DNA of 64,000 nt from Heliocidaris erythrogramma (Eukaryota; Echinodermata; Echinoidea; Camarodonta; Echinometridae), in contig CM046858.1 in NCBI GenBank assembly GCA_025617745.1, positions 38,209,119 through 38,273,118 of the forward strand. Reading direction: 5' to 3'. Below the pieces are notes generated by a model. That model had not been told where the DNA came from and did no database searches. It worked only from the letters and a program-made list of their open reading frames with translations. A program made the position numbers and the translations under genes. This document shows, in pieces, positions 1 through 60,036 of the stretch. The number at the start of each line of letters is the position of its first letter. Within the stretch, counting starts at the first letter, position 1.

Positions 1-99
1 CATTTATTTATTTATTTGCAGTGTAATTTGTACATGGTAGCATTATCAAGTTACAAAATGCTTTCCATCAGGGCTGTGATGGAGGCCTTACCATGTGAG

Positions 100-272
100 T
101 GAGTGTGATTGGGTTTGTACAGACGTGTATCAATCAGATATGATTATATCGGGGACCGACCTTTAACATCACCATCCGAAAGACGTGACTCAGTCTCGAA
201 CCTGGGTCCGCTGAATCAGTTTATAACTTCCACTGGTAGCTGGATTACAGGCGCACGCCACAACGCCCAGTT
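100..272 (-). ncRNA. 7SL (SRP RNA) Alu-domain-like segment, probably a pseudogene or SINE
   Basis: Read on the minus strand from about 270 downward, the segment has GGGCGTTGTGGCGTGCGCC, then TGTAATCCAGCTAC, close to the strongly conserved 5' Alu domain of SRP RNA. A GGTTCGAGAC box like a pol III B box follows about 50 bases later. The part that would be the S domain is not clearly recognisable, so this is more likely a 7SL-derived repeat or decayed copy than a working gene. A tRNA-type SINE that resembles 7SL by chance is the alternative. Confidence 0.4.
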
Positions 273-285
273 CCTTTTCAAGCGG

Positions 286-592
286 TTAAACTTTTTATGT
301 CTTTTATGATTGCTTCCATGTATGTCTGGTGTGACAGGGTCAGCACTTCACAAACAGAAATTTGTCTGCATATTGGCTGAATGTAGATTCCTTAATATTC
401 GACGTGTTAAACTCTATACATATTTTATAGCTGCTTCCATGTATGTCTGGTTTGACAGGGTCTGCTCTTCAAAAAACATCTCACAAACAGAAGTTTGTCT
501 GCATTGGCTGATGTCTTTTGAGCTTTGGCTGAGTGTAGATTCCTTAGTATTCAACGTGTTAAACTCTATACATCTTTTATAACTGCTTCCAG
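286..592 (+). repeat. Tandem decayed copies of the kinesin exon 5' edge
   Basis: Two copies, starting at 286 and 407, repeat the intron end plus about 70-100 bases of the exon that begins at 593. The intact copy begins at 559, so the units are 121 and 152 bp. Each starts with TTAAACT, has GCTTCCA, then GTATGTCTGGTGTGACAGGG-like sequence, and degrades inside the exon part. In both relics the acceptor CCAGGT reads CCATGT, so the splice AG is destroyed. Only the last copy continues into a full exon. Confidence 0.85.
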
Positions 593-3500
593 GTATGTCT
601 GGTGTGACAGGGTCTGCTCTTCGGGAGACGTCTCACATCAACAGAAGTTTGTCTGCGCTGGCTGATGTTTTAGGAGCCCTGGCCGAGGGTAGAGGCCATG
701 TGCCTTACAGGAACTCCAGACTAACGCATCTCATGAAAGATTCCATTGGTATGTTCTGGAAATTATAATATTAGTTAGATTTGTAAATGCTTTTTTTTTC
801 CTGAGAATGCAAAGTCAGGAAAACTGCTATTACCCTGGCTTAAGCCAAGCCTCCATGATAAGGTGCTCATGCATCACCTTGGTCAAGAACATCAAATGTT
901 GATTAATGTTGTGCCAAGGGATATTAGTGCCATGAAAGGGGTTTGAACACCATGCCATGATGTTCAGAAAATGATGTCACCAGAAAACTCTGTTGTCCCA
1001 GGTTCCCGAGGGTCAGGGAATTTGAAGAAAAGAAATTTTCCAATCATTGCAAAGTCAGACATTTAGACCGTTAGATATGAAGATATAATAAAGCTTGAAA
1101 TAACTGGAGATAACACCTATTAGAAAGCGGGACAAGGGAATAGGTTTGAACCCATGATCGTATGGTTCTAATACCACTATCCTAACCACTAAGCCATATC
1201 CATGCCTACAGGTGGAGATGCCAAGCTCCTGGTGGTATGCTGTGTGTCTCCAACCCACCGATACCTGACAGAGAGTCTGCAGTGCCTGGGCTTTGGGTCT
1301 AGGGCTAGACAGATCCAGAGAGGACCAATCAAGAAAAGACAGGCAGCAGTTCCTTCAGGTGAGTAAGAAATAGCCATTTTTTAGTGAAATATGGTGTTAA
1401 TGGACGATATCCTGAGACCAAACCTGGTGCCATTCCTGCAGAACAACCGAGGACTGCGCATCTTTCAGCATGATAATGCCCGACCTCATGCTGCACGGCT
1501 AACCACTGCATTCCTGAGGGGTGAGAACATGGAGTGGCCGGCGATGGCCCCTGACCTCATTCCCATTGAGCATTGACTTTGCAAGATGGATGGAACAGGA
1601 TTCCACAAGATTTCATTCAAAGACTGGTGCGCAGTATGCGTCACAGATGCAATGCCTGTCTGCAAACAAATGGTGGCCACACACGCTATTGATCTGTGAC
1701 TTTCATTTTTCAACTTCTTGTGTTCTGCGCTGTAATGCGCGCTGACAAGAGACAATATTGTCTTCCGAAATTAGTGAAATGTTTCAATAAAAGGTCAATC
1801 TTTCCACCCTGGTTCATTGTCATTCTGTGTCTGTCAATATAAATATGATATACCATTATAAAGTCGTGGGTACTTTTTATTGTGGGTCAGTATAGTTTAG
1901 TTTAGTAGTAGTAGTAGTAAAGGGACAGGCATTGTTTTTAGAGTGAGACTATCTGATCCTTTTTTTGCTCATTACACAGCTACACTGTCTTACATTTCTG
2001 TTGAAATGGAAAGACAAATACAGTGGAAACTCCTATAAGAAGGACCTTGGGACTATGAAAATTACCTTGTTATATCAGGAATTTCCATATATCAAGGTAA
2101 AAACACAAAGGAACATAAAGACCTTGGACCAGATAAATTACCTTGTTATATCAGGAATCTTGTTATATCAGAGCTCTTTATACCGAGTTTCCACTGTATT
2201 TATTTGTAGTCTGGAACATTGATTAAGATTTGCTTGATTCTAGGAGGATTTATTTCTGTCATCCTGTCTGTCCATTTAATACCTTTAATGCATTGACTTC
2301 AGAATTCTCCTGTTCGCCTAGGAAGCACCCAGTTCTTGAAGGCAATGGTTTTCAATTTCCCTTTCATTTCTGTTTGTCTATGAACAGGTGTGGGAGACCA
2401 ATCCCCTGTCATAGGAGCCAGGGGAAGGCAAGGCCAAAGGCATAGTATACCAGGTAAGATTCAAATTCCAAACTATGATAGTTGAAAACATCTAAAACTC
2501 CTACAATTCTATGATTTACACCTCACCTGCATGTACATGTACATGTATGTTATGAAATTATGAAATCTATAGTTCCAAAATATTGCAGAATTCTTCTCCA
2601 GTTGTATGTGAATTTGAATAAAGTTGTATTGAACTGATTAACAACTAAAATAACAGGAATTTTATATCATGAGACATATTTGAAAAGGAAACTACATGTA
2701 CATGTGTATATATATATTTTTTTTTTATTGTACATTCGATAGATATACTGTTAGGTAATATACATTGTACATTAAATGAGAATGCTGTGTGATGTAGAAT
2801 TTGATAATTGGTTAGTTGTGTGCTTATAAAGGAGAACCTTATTGACTCTATATTCTTAACAAGCATTATCTCATTAAATTTCATCTGAAGATTATAAAGG
2901 AACATTCATGTTTCTAGTAGTGATTCTTTAATATCATAGTAATTGCTTATTAGAAAGTTGCTTATTTGAAAGCAGTTATTTATTGCAATGCTCAATTTTC
3001 TTTTCTTTTAGCACCCGAGTCTTCTATCCCCGTTCCGAAGTATAGAACCTCACCTATGCTGCAAAAAAGTCAGTCAGTCTATTCAATATTCCATTATTAT
3101 TAGAACCATATTGCTTTTTGTCAGAAAAAAGTGTTGCGAAAAATAAAATATGAAGTTCTGAAGTATAATGTGTACATTTCTTCACTGATTTTATGAACCG
3201 GGATAGGGAGCTTCACGGCGCAAAAACATGTTTCTGAGATCATCGTAAGACTTTGTCCATTTCAAATGCTAATTTGAATACCGTACTTTCATTCAATCAT
3301 CATAGAATTAAACAGGTGATGAGAGTGGAATATTTTCTTTCATATGCATTGGATATTAAAAAATAGAAAGATGGTATTTTGGTTTAATCCCTGCTAGAAT
3401 TTGTATGCCAGTTCGTAAAATCAGCGACAATATGTAGAACATCCTGTCATTGTCATGCATGTACAAAATCACTTGTACATTTTAAGCTTCGTTCACATAT

Positions 3501-3737
3501 GTCGCAGGGAACCACCAGGGCAAAATGCGCTTCACATTCCTGTGTAATTTAACAAGCAGATAAGTGAGTAAGCCTCACATGCTTTTAAAATACAGTGGTT
3601 TCTTGTGCCATAGTAGTACAGTACAAAGGATTAATGAATCTTTCTTGACTGTTTGACCCCCAGGAAGCAGCAGTCTGGACACTGTTTCTTCTCATCAGAG
3701 AAGCGGAAGGGCATCATCTCCAGCTAAACCTAGATAA
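593..3737 (+). CDS. KIF25: Kinesin-14 motor, KIF25-like, C-terminal end (partial, 5 exons)
   Basis: Five exons with GT-AG borders and a consistent phase: 593-748, 1212-1358, 2388-2453, 3012-3068 and 3664-3737 (stop TAA at 3735-3737). The first exon carries the end of the kinesin motor: [17 protein letters not shown] (switch II helix region) and [17 protein letters not shown]. The second gives [18 protein letters not shown], then [17 protein letters not shown], the end of the motor followed by a basic tail. The remaining three exons code a short Ser/Arg/Pro-rich tail. The motor being almost at the C terminus fits kinesin-14, and the ADVLGAL and RARQ-QRGP wording fits KIF25 from memory of that family. 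KIF25 is known as a minus-end-directed motor that limits premature centrosome separation. The nucleotide-binding half lies left of the window. KIFC1 or KIFC3 are less likely alternatives. The gene converges on ATM. Confidence 0.85.
1115..1197 (-). mobile_element. tRNA-derived SINE fragment
   Basis: On the minus strand this shows an A-box-like TGGCTTAGTGGTTAGGAT followed about 35 bases later by a B box GGTTCAAACC. It sits directly in front of the kinesin exon that starts at 1212, so its head end lies against the polypyrimidine side of that acceptor. Confidence 0.6.
1391..1760 (+). mobile_element. Tc1/mariner transposase relic in a kinesin intron
   Basis: The frame from 1391 gives [13 protein letters not shown] and, about 20 residues later, APDLIPIEH. 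These are the DDE-family catalytic-core motifs of Tc1-like transposases (DNARPH and SPDLxPIEH). The frame ends at a TGA at 1574-1576; recognisable sequence continues in another frame to about 1745, and the N-terminal half is missing. A degenerate end reaching about 1895 (GTGGGTCAGTATAG) may be the terminal repeat. It is a dead fragment in the same orientation as the host kinesin. Confidence 0.75.
2019..2199. mobile_element. MITE with CAGTGGAAACTC ends, copy 1
   Basis: The ends read ACAGTGGAAACTC and, inverted, GAGTTTCCACTGT. The interior repeats a TTACCTTGTTATATCAGGAA motif twice. A second copy lies at 6974-7371 and a weaker one at about 4461-4631. There is no coding capacity. It lies in the kinesin intron just upstream of the exon at 2388. 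Confidence 0.7.
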
Positions 3738-6700
3738 ATACCCGCATGGAACCATCATCATCTTGAATGAATTAGCATCAATGTATTCTGTAGTATGAAA
3801 TATATCTTGTCCCTGCTGTATAAACCAACGATAACGTAACTATACCTTGAGCATTATAGTGAAAACTGTATCACCTTTCCTATTGACTTTCCTTTTGAAT
3901 TTGTTTGAAGTTTCTTTACATGCGAATGAGAAAGTGATCTTTGTACTCAGTATACATGCAATACTAGTTTAGTTTTTATCTTGACTTAAAGGGCACCAAT
4001 CATCAAAAAATATTTTGCTCTGTATGTTAGAGGTTCCATGTTGCTATACATGTACTTTATTCAAAATATGGGCTTCAAGTACACTCTCAATTAAAGCAAC
4101 TTGTGAGTGGACAGTTGACACATTTGTACGCGCTTACAAAGAATAGGGCCTGCGCAGAACCCAAGTCAAGGTTTGGTTCTGCCCGCATGTTTTCATGTTA
4201 TCCTGTATTTCCTTCATACTCCTTAACTTTCGAGGTTTAGAATGCTTGTAAGGTTCTTTAAGGATGATTTTATACTTTCTACCTGTGGGGGGGGGGGGGT
4301 GATTGGTACACATTAAGACTGCAAACTTCTTCAGACCGGTGAGAGTACTATAGATACATGTAGTTGGCATAACATTGACTGCTTGTAACCTTACATTAGG
4401 TAAGAATCTAACTTTAGCCAGTGGCCCATGAAACATTTCCAGGATAGACCAGTTTAATAATGAGCCTCAATATAACAAACTTCTTGGGACCAAAGAAATC
4501 AACTTGTTTTAATGAAATCATAATATACAAGGGTAAAAAAAAATACAACTGTGGAGTACAAAGAGCTGGGACCCTCGAATTCACCTTGTTACAACTCGAG
4601 TTGTTTTTTATATCGAGTTTCCTCTGTATTAATCAATATTATTATATTAAGAGCCCTGCTACTAAAATTAGGCTTAACAGTGACAGAAAATAATCAGTTG
4701 TATTTAAGTAGGATTACAAAATAAATTCAAAATAAAATTAACCTCATTCGTACTGGAGGTGTTTGTGCCACAGACTATATTTTGCTTAGAAGAAGATAAG
4801 GATGTGTTGGACGGCCCGGGAAACTTCATATTCCCCACCGTTCAACCTTTGTCGATGATGAGAACCAATAAGGAGTCTAGACAGGATTTGCGTTTAATGG
4901 TAGCAGCGAAGTTTTATTTCGAAGAAGAAATAACGAATCCCTGTATTTAACAAAAAATACAAGGGTGTCATAAGCAAACTATGATAAATGTGGCGATAGT
5001 GTAACATTCAATAATTCCCGCATAAATGTTTCAATATAGTAAACAAGTACAAATTAATTTCATTCATGTCTAGTTATTTGAACATTTATGTAATAAACTA
5101 TCGGCAAATCTAAATAAAATCTTGAATCCACATTATCATTAAAGTCATATATTGCGTTCGCAAATGATTTAAATTATGTCAAATAACCAATATGAAACCG
5201 AAGCGCACAATATATACATTGCCATAAAATACTAAGACATACGCGTCAGTTATTCTAATATAAATTAACTCACCCTAGTGTGGTGTCGATAATTATCCGG
5301 ATTCCATATTTGTCAGTGGTGATGAGTAATGCACCTTGCCCTACATGGACATAAAATACATAATTTATCTACTACATGCACTTTAGAGAAACCACCATTT
5401 GTAGTCAGTAATACATATCTTGTGCAAACATTTGTAGAAACTAAATACTAATAATCGTTTCCAAATACTGTATCTGCATAAAACAAATCAGTCACTCTGA
5501 AACGCCACCGTACGGTTGCTCTATTAAAACCGAAAGTGCAGATACGTTAAACATAAAATCGTACAGATCAATATATAAAATGGATTTATCACAATTATTT
5601 AAGATCTGTTAAATGTGATAAACATGAAATATATTTATCACTGGTTGATATACAAATTGACATTACATATGAACACGCACTTTGCAGAATTAATGCCACG
5701 CCCAAAATGTAATAATTTTATAAGCGTGTTAATACAGTTACTTTTTATTTCACTCAGTATAATAAAACAGAATAAATAAATATTGAAGGTGAATTGATTA
5801 TTTAAGCATCCACGATATTCACTACAAAAATGGTAGTATAAAAAAGGAAACATCTATAATATCCAGTCACTACATACCGTGGATAATCTGCTAAGGTGTC
5901 TTCACACTGCGACCTTCCCTGTTGGTTGGTTATGTGGATCTGATGAATGGCTATAAGGCGTTGCCCGACGTTTTTACCAGATCCGCATAACCATTGATAT
6001 AAATGCGCGCTATGTAATATAACTCCGTAAAATGATGTCTAATATGATTTCAAAGAGTTGGGAAATGTCAATTAAAATCGGTATTATAGAAGAAAAACCA
6101 ACTAAGATGAAAATATCACAAAGTAACATTAGCTTAATGATTTATTTAGTAAATTGTTGGACTAGTTTTAAAATAGTTCCGTACACTCAATTTGAATAAC
6201 AATTTTACATTAAAAATAAATCCGCCGTTTGTCAGAAAAAGTCGACCAAATAAAATCAGTCCATACAACTTTTCCGCTACAGAAGAAAGAAAAATCCCTC
6301 AAAAGTAAATTACAGTTTTTTGTAAGAAAAAAGAAAATTAGCAAAACTTAGTTTTCAATAGAATATGTGTATTTATTTTTTTAAGACTTGTTTTGTTGTC
6401 GTTTTCTTTATCTCAGAGCCAATTTTTTTTTTTAAGTTTTGAAGGGAAAAAAATAGACGTGACAAATTGTACATATACAGTATACATGTACATGGAGAAA
6501 AAAAAGTCGAGAATGAAAGGATGTACATGTAATACATGTAGTAGAGGGGATGGTAAAATGAATTTTACTCAAATGAAATAATGTATGTGTAGAAAGATAA
6601 GTATGTATATGAATAATAAAGAAAGAACTTTTACTCTGTCAGGCTTCTCAGGAATATTCTTTATTAAAATCTATTCATAAAGATTTAAATGGATTTAACT

Positions 6701-6973
6701 CGTTATTAGAATTTTTAAGTACAGAAAATGTAATTAAGACAAAAATCAAAACAATTAGTTACATACAGAGATGTATTAATTATAATTTTCTTCTGTACAT
6801 GCAGCCATGAGTGAAAATGTGTGATATGTTGTAATTGTTTGCCGTTGTTTATAATGAAAAAAAAAAAATTCATATAAAATGTCAATAATTGCGGTTAATT
6901 CTTTTTTATCATTGAAGAATGTATGAAGTCAAATTAAAATTCTGTATCTTAGAAGATTTAGTGTTTTTAAAAG

Positions 6974-7371
6974 TACAGTGGAAACTCACTATAAAGAGCT
7001 CTGATATAACAACATTCCTCATAGAATACCACCCCAGGGACCAGCAAAATTACTGAGATTTATTTTATCTTGATTTTAGTGAAAAGATTGTCATAACAAA
7101 TTTTAAATTGCAACATTTCATTGGTGTTTGCGCAGATGAACTCCACGTACGCAGCAGCTTTTGCGCAGTCATTAACCAATGATGTGCCATAAGCGCACAT
7201 TTTGTTTTGACAATTAAAATTATTTCACTAATCAAGATAAAATCAATCTCAGAATACATGTACCACCCCAGGTCTTTGTTCTTTTGTTTTTTCACCCTGA
7301 TATAAAGGAGATTCCTGATATAGCTAGGTAATTTCATGGTCCCAAGGACCTCATTATAGTGAGTTTCCATA
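6974..7371. mobile_element. MITE with CAGTGGAAACTC ends, copy 2, with nested foldback
   Basis: Outer ends are ACAGTGGAAACTCACTATA and TATAGTGAGTTTCC, matching the element at 2019. Inside, about 7040-7260, a second inverted pair (ATTTTATCTTGATTTTAGTG and its complement) is bracketed by two copies of ACCACCCCAGG. This looks like one foldback element inserted into another, the bracket being the target duplication. Confidence 0.65.
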
Positions 7372-9107
7372 ATGATTGTACTTGCCCTTCATCCCTACTG
7401 CTGTAAAACCATAACATTTCATGACATGAGACTTCTGAGACATACACGTACATAGAGAGAGAAAGAGGCAGAGAGAAAAGAGAGAGATAATGTCGTATAC
7501 AGCAGAACAAATGTAATGGAATCATAAGGTTTCGTGTTTGCATTTTAAAACTACATGTAGGTAACAATTAGAAAGCAGCATCCACTAAAACAACTTCCTT
7601 TGCAGCAAGTCTCTAGTCACGACCATAACTCTCAATCAGGAACAAAGATTACACAACATATTCATTCTTTTGAAAGTTGGTTTTCCTTTAATTCTTCTTA
7701 CAGGTAATACAATCCAATTTTACGTACATGTACACCATTTATTTCATTACATGAACTATGAAAAATAGTGCAAGCATTCTTCGAAAATTGAAGGAATGGA
7801 GGCTTTGGAAACTGACAATGATTCCTCCATGAGGACTTCATGTAGTACTGAAATACAAAAAAACAAAGTTGTACAAATACAACTGGAAGACATGTCTTAC
7901 ATATAAACTATAAAAGATATGCAAATCAATAGGCTATTTGTTTGCATTTAGAATACAAGCAGTGCTTTTTGGCAAGAATAAAAAAGAAAGAAAATGCACA
8001 AGCAAACATGCATTTTAACAGGTTCTATAACTAAAATGGACAAAAGAAGTGTAAAATATTGTACAAAATGATACCTTAACGAGATATTCGCCAATGTGTT
8101 TTGAAGTCCAAAATGACTGAGTCACAAAGGATATTATGCAACAATGCAACACATTGTATTTGTGTTTAGATGAACTGAAATACAATACTTTGCCATTCAT
8201 CCCTCCACGTACAAAATGTGCTTTGCTTTTTCTTTTACATGCAGAATTTGAAATGAATGGAAATACAGACTATACCTGTCAAATATTTTGTTTCTACTTT
8301 CATAACCATCGCTTACATACATTCATCATTGTAGTTTAACGTACATGTATATTTCATATACGGTGCACATGAAATCACTTCTCTGTCTCTTATATGATAG
8401 CTTGCATAAAACAAAAGTAGCTCTGTTTTTCAAGCGTACCTACATGTACATGTACATGTATTTTACAACGTTTCAGAGAATTACTCTAAAATGTAATAAA
8501 TTTATAGCCATTTCTTACTAACAAACATGTGCATTGCATTTTGGGGTACGAGGAAAAAGCAACTTAACGTCTGAAGAGACCAACGCCATTTTATTAACGA
8601 CCACTAGCTTTTAAAGGTTCAAGGTTCATATTTGTGGGCTCTTTCCTTGGTAATTTTACCACTTCACATTGTCTCTCTGTCCAATCAAGGTCTTTAGTAT
8701 AAATTTTTGGTCATCTTGTAGATTCTGACGTGAACGGGAGAGCGTATATCCTGACGCCAGCCCTTACCATAACTCTAGGAAACTGGGGCGTACGACCCAA
8801 GACACCAATGTAGCGCACTCTCTCCAGTTTAAGTCGGGAGCTACAGGATGACAATATTTATTTTTTAACACAAAACTCTTTCCAGCTGCAAATGGTGATC
8901 TCTCGTTCTGACTTACATTATTTAAAAAAAATAATACTAATAACTGTTTCTTATGTACATGTAGAGCCTTACCAATTACCTACAACTTATCCAACCAAAG
9001 TGCTTAACCTGTTGTATACTTAGCGCCCCAGATAACTTGGGCTGTAGTCGATGGAAAGTACATGTTATACCAAAATCAAATCATACCCAACTGGTTAATA
9101 ATACACA

Positions 9108-9290
9108 GTGAAACCCATCTATTAAGACCACTCAAGGGATACAAGAGAAGCGGTCTTTATGATCAGGTGGTCTTTAAGTACAGGTTCATTTAATACACGT
9201 TTCGATGAGAAGCACTTTTCAAGGGAAACAAAAATTGTGGTCTTTATAGACAGGTGGTCTTTGCACACAGTTTGTCTCCACTCCACTGGA
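9108..9290. repeat. Dispersed repeat with GTGGTCTTTATAGACAGGTG core
   Basis: About 180 bp sharing GACCACTCAAGGGA, TTTAATACACGTTTC and GTGGTCTTTATAGACAGG with a second copy at 37141-37318 in an ATM intron. The ends resemble ACAGTGAAACC. Non-coding; probably a MITE. Confidence 0.7.
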
Positions 9291-9383
9291 GAGCATTCAA
9301 ACCAGACTCCTTTTCAAATAACCTTTGACAAGGGAACTTCAAAAGTCTTCACCCAGGTGTTAAATGGGTATCCTATCACAGGG

Positions 9384-9598
9384 AGGCGGCGAGATGGCTC
9401 AGTGGTAGAGCAGTAGTCTCGTAACTGGGAGGACCCGGGTTCGAAACCAAATGGATTCACTAGTGCCTATTGGATAGGCACTGATCCTCATTACCAAGTC
9501 CCTCGGAGAGGACTTAAAGCCGTCGGTCCCCTGGTTGCCTACTTACAAGCATACACAAGCTTTCTTAGCAGTCAGGTAAAATAAACAAACCTTTTCAA
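9384..9598 (+). mobile_element. tRNA-derived SINE
   Basis: The head has an A box in GATGGCTCAGTGGTAGAGC and a B box GGGTTCGAAACC at tRNA-like spacing. The unrelated body continues through CCTCGGAGAGGACTTAAAGC to a tail with TAGCAGTCAGGTAAAATAAA. The attached body shows it is a SINE and not a tRNA gene. A second, inverted SINE-like segment (9600-9720, B box on the minus strand in GGGTTCGAACC) abuts it. Confidence 0.75.
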
Positions 9599-9771
9599 AC
9601 ATACCCACTTTACACCTGGGTGGAGAGGAGCAATGTACATAAAGTGCCATGCCAAGGTTCGAACCCATGACCTTTACATTCCCAATCATGTGATTAACCA
9701 AGTAGACATGTTATTTTAACTATTAACGTACAGTGGATCCTCATTATAAATAAGGTGACTTAGTGAAGTGG

Positions 9772-10010
9772 AGGGGCACGAAAAGACGCATCCGGAACGC
9801 AAACAGCAAAATTGTTGAGGATAGTGGTGATTTAAAAGTTGTAATTTGACATATGTCATGACAGTTTTGGTAATATTTAGCCTAATCAAGGTAGAAGAGC
9901 TATTTTTTAACCCACTCTGTGACTTAATGATATGTTTTTAACCTCAAATACAAATATGATTTTCAACAATATGCATTTCGCGTTCCAGACACATCTTTTC
10001 GTGCCACTAT
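9772..10010. mobile_element. Foldback element with GGCACGAAAAGACG ends, copy 1
   Basis: It begins GGCACGAAAAGACGCATCCGG and ends with the inverted form ending CTTTTCGTGCC, about 235 bp. A second copy lies at 42940-43168 in an ATM intron. Both share AAAATTGTTGAGGATAGT-like and ATGATTTTCAACAAT internal sequence. Confidence 0.7.
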
Positions 10011-10016
10011 TAAAAT

Positions 10017-10246
10017 AGAGTACCAAAGTGTTGACGTCATATTCGCTTGTTGTCCAGGTTACTGGTTCCAAAAAACAAAGCCTGCGCATGAGGTTCGCCA
10101 CGAAATCATTCAAGCAACGGGCTGGAGCAGGGCAAATGCAGTGTTTGGCGCTGGTGTGATCACCACGCCATTGTTCAGCACAAAACTTTTTGGAACTAGC
10201 AACTTTGACAACTTGGCCGGTATGACGTCACACTTCGGTACTCTAT
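10017..10246. mobile_element. Foldback element with TGACGTCA near both ends
   Basis: The arm AGAGTACCAAAGTGTTGACG near 10017 is inverted at 10209-10246 as GACGTCACACTTCGGTACTC, about 230 bp in all, with no coding capacity. It lies directly beside the preceding element and may be nested with it. Confidence 0.65.
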
Positions 10247-10847
10247 GCATGTATTTCTAAGCTACCTAAATGGAATATAAAAAAATAAAATATAACTCGT
10301 TTTAACAAGGTAAATTTGCTCAGGACCTGCTCTTTGTTTTCTATTCTCTATCATCCCTGATACATGTACATGTTGATCCATTGGTCCTATGGAGTTTGTA
10401 ATAATTTGCTCATTGCTCAGCTACATGTACCATATGTTTTTCTCCTAAAACTGTTTGGCACATAGTCTTGAACGTTCTGTGAGAATTAATTTTTTCATAA
10501 CCAGAACTCCTCATTACATTTAAAATCATTCTGCAGTTGTGGTCCTTGATGAGGGTATTTGTGGTTCATACAGGACATGGCACATACATGTACAAGGTGA
10601 TGGAATTGCATTGCTTCTCAATTCACATGTAGATTTCTGAAGGAGGAACAAGAATCAATTTCCTAGCAATTAATACGTCGTTCTAGAGATTGCTCCCTGT
10701 GTACAGAGGCCAACAAAAGTCCTTTACAATCCTTTGGATGAGCTCTATGACTACTGTCCCAGTTGCTGTCCACACTACAGCCTCTGGTATCAGAATCTTA
10801 AGTGGATCTAACTATTCCCCTACAACATTTTAGGTCACACAGATCCC

Positions 10848-11240
10848 TTAGATCCATGGTTGCCATCCTGGGAACAGCCTAGACAGATTCTTGGGGTGTC
10901 TAGCCTCTTGGATGAGTAGACCTGCTACACTCAGCCACCACATTCTAAATCCAAGGTTGCCATTCAGGGAAGAGTCTCTAGTGATTTCTGATAGATTCGT
11001 AGGATCTCCGGAGACTACTGCCCCATTTTGTTATCCAAACTGCAGCCTCAGATTTCAGGGTCTTCAGAGGGTCTCACTATTCCTTTAAAGGTATTGTTGG
11101 TCACACAGATCAACTAGATCCATGGTTGCCATCCTTGGAAGAGTCTGGAGAAGTTCTTAGGGTCTCTGGCCTTCTGTAAGAGTAGACTAACTTAACCTGC
11201 TTCGCTCAGTGTCACCCTCCACCCTAAACCCTATCAAACT
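10848..11240 (-). pseudogene. Three tandem relics of the ATM FATC exon
   Basis: After the ATM stop codon the FATC-coding sequence recurs three times on the minus strand. Relic at 11114-11215 reads DPKNFSRLFQGWQPWI then TAG, with one TAA upstream. Relic at 10945-11016 is frameshifted but still ends in [13 protein letters not shown]. Relic at 10848-10938 reads [18 protein letters not shown], with a small deletion before LLIQEA. Flanking sequence (GACTACTG, then about 90 bases later GTCACACAGATC) is repeated with them, so the array arose by tandem duplication of exon plus 3' flank. All keep the W-P-W end. Confidence 0.85.
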
Positions 11241-60005
<48,765 letters not shown>

Positions 60006-60036
60006 GTTTCTAACAACATCTATATGCTTCTGTAAT
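60006..60036 (-). other. ATM: ATM 5' UTR part of the first coding exon
   Basis: An acceptor CTTACTAACAG at 60037 and beyond on the minus strand opens the exon 31 bases before the ATG. If this is joined to the candidate upstream exon at 63160-63256, an in-frame TAG falls near the junction, which supports the chosen ATG. Confidence 0.6.

Larger units (their letters stand above)
3738..10847. other. Intergenic region between convergent kinesin and ATM genes
   Basis: About 7.1 kb with no exon-like coding segment that I can support on either strand. It holds the kinesin 3' UTR (no clear polyadenylation site could be picked), a G run near 4286-4300, MITE copies, a SINE pair around 9384-9720 and two foldback elements at about 9772-10246. 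The section 4640-6900 is AT-rich and apparently featureless apart from a short inverted pair GTTATGTGGATCTG / CAGATCCGCATAAC near 5927-5993. Confidence 0.6.

Noticed and set aside
9384..9455. tRNA gene
   Set aside because: The A and B boxes are present but the 3' side continues into a SINE body and the cloverleaf is not convincing.
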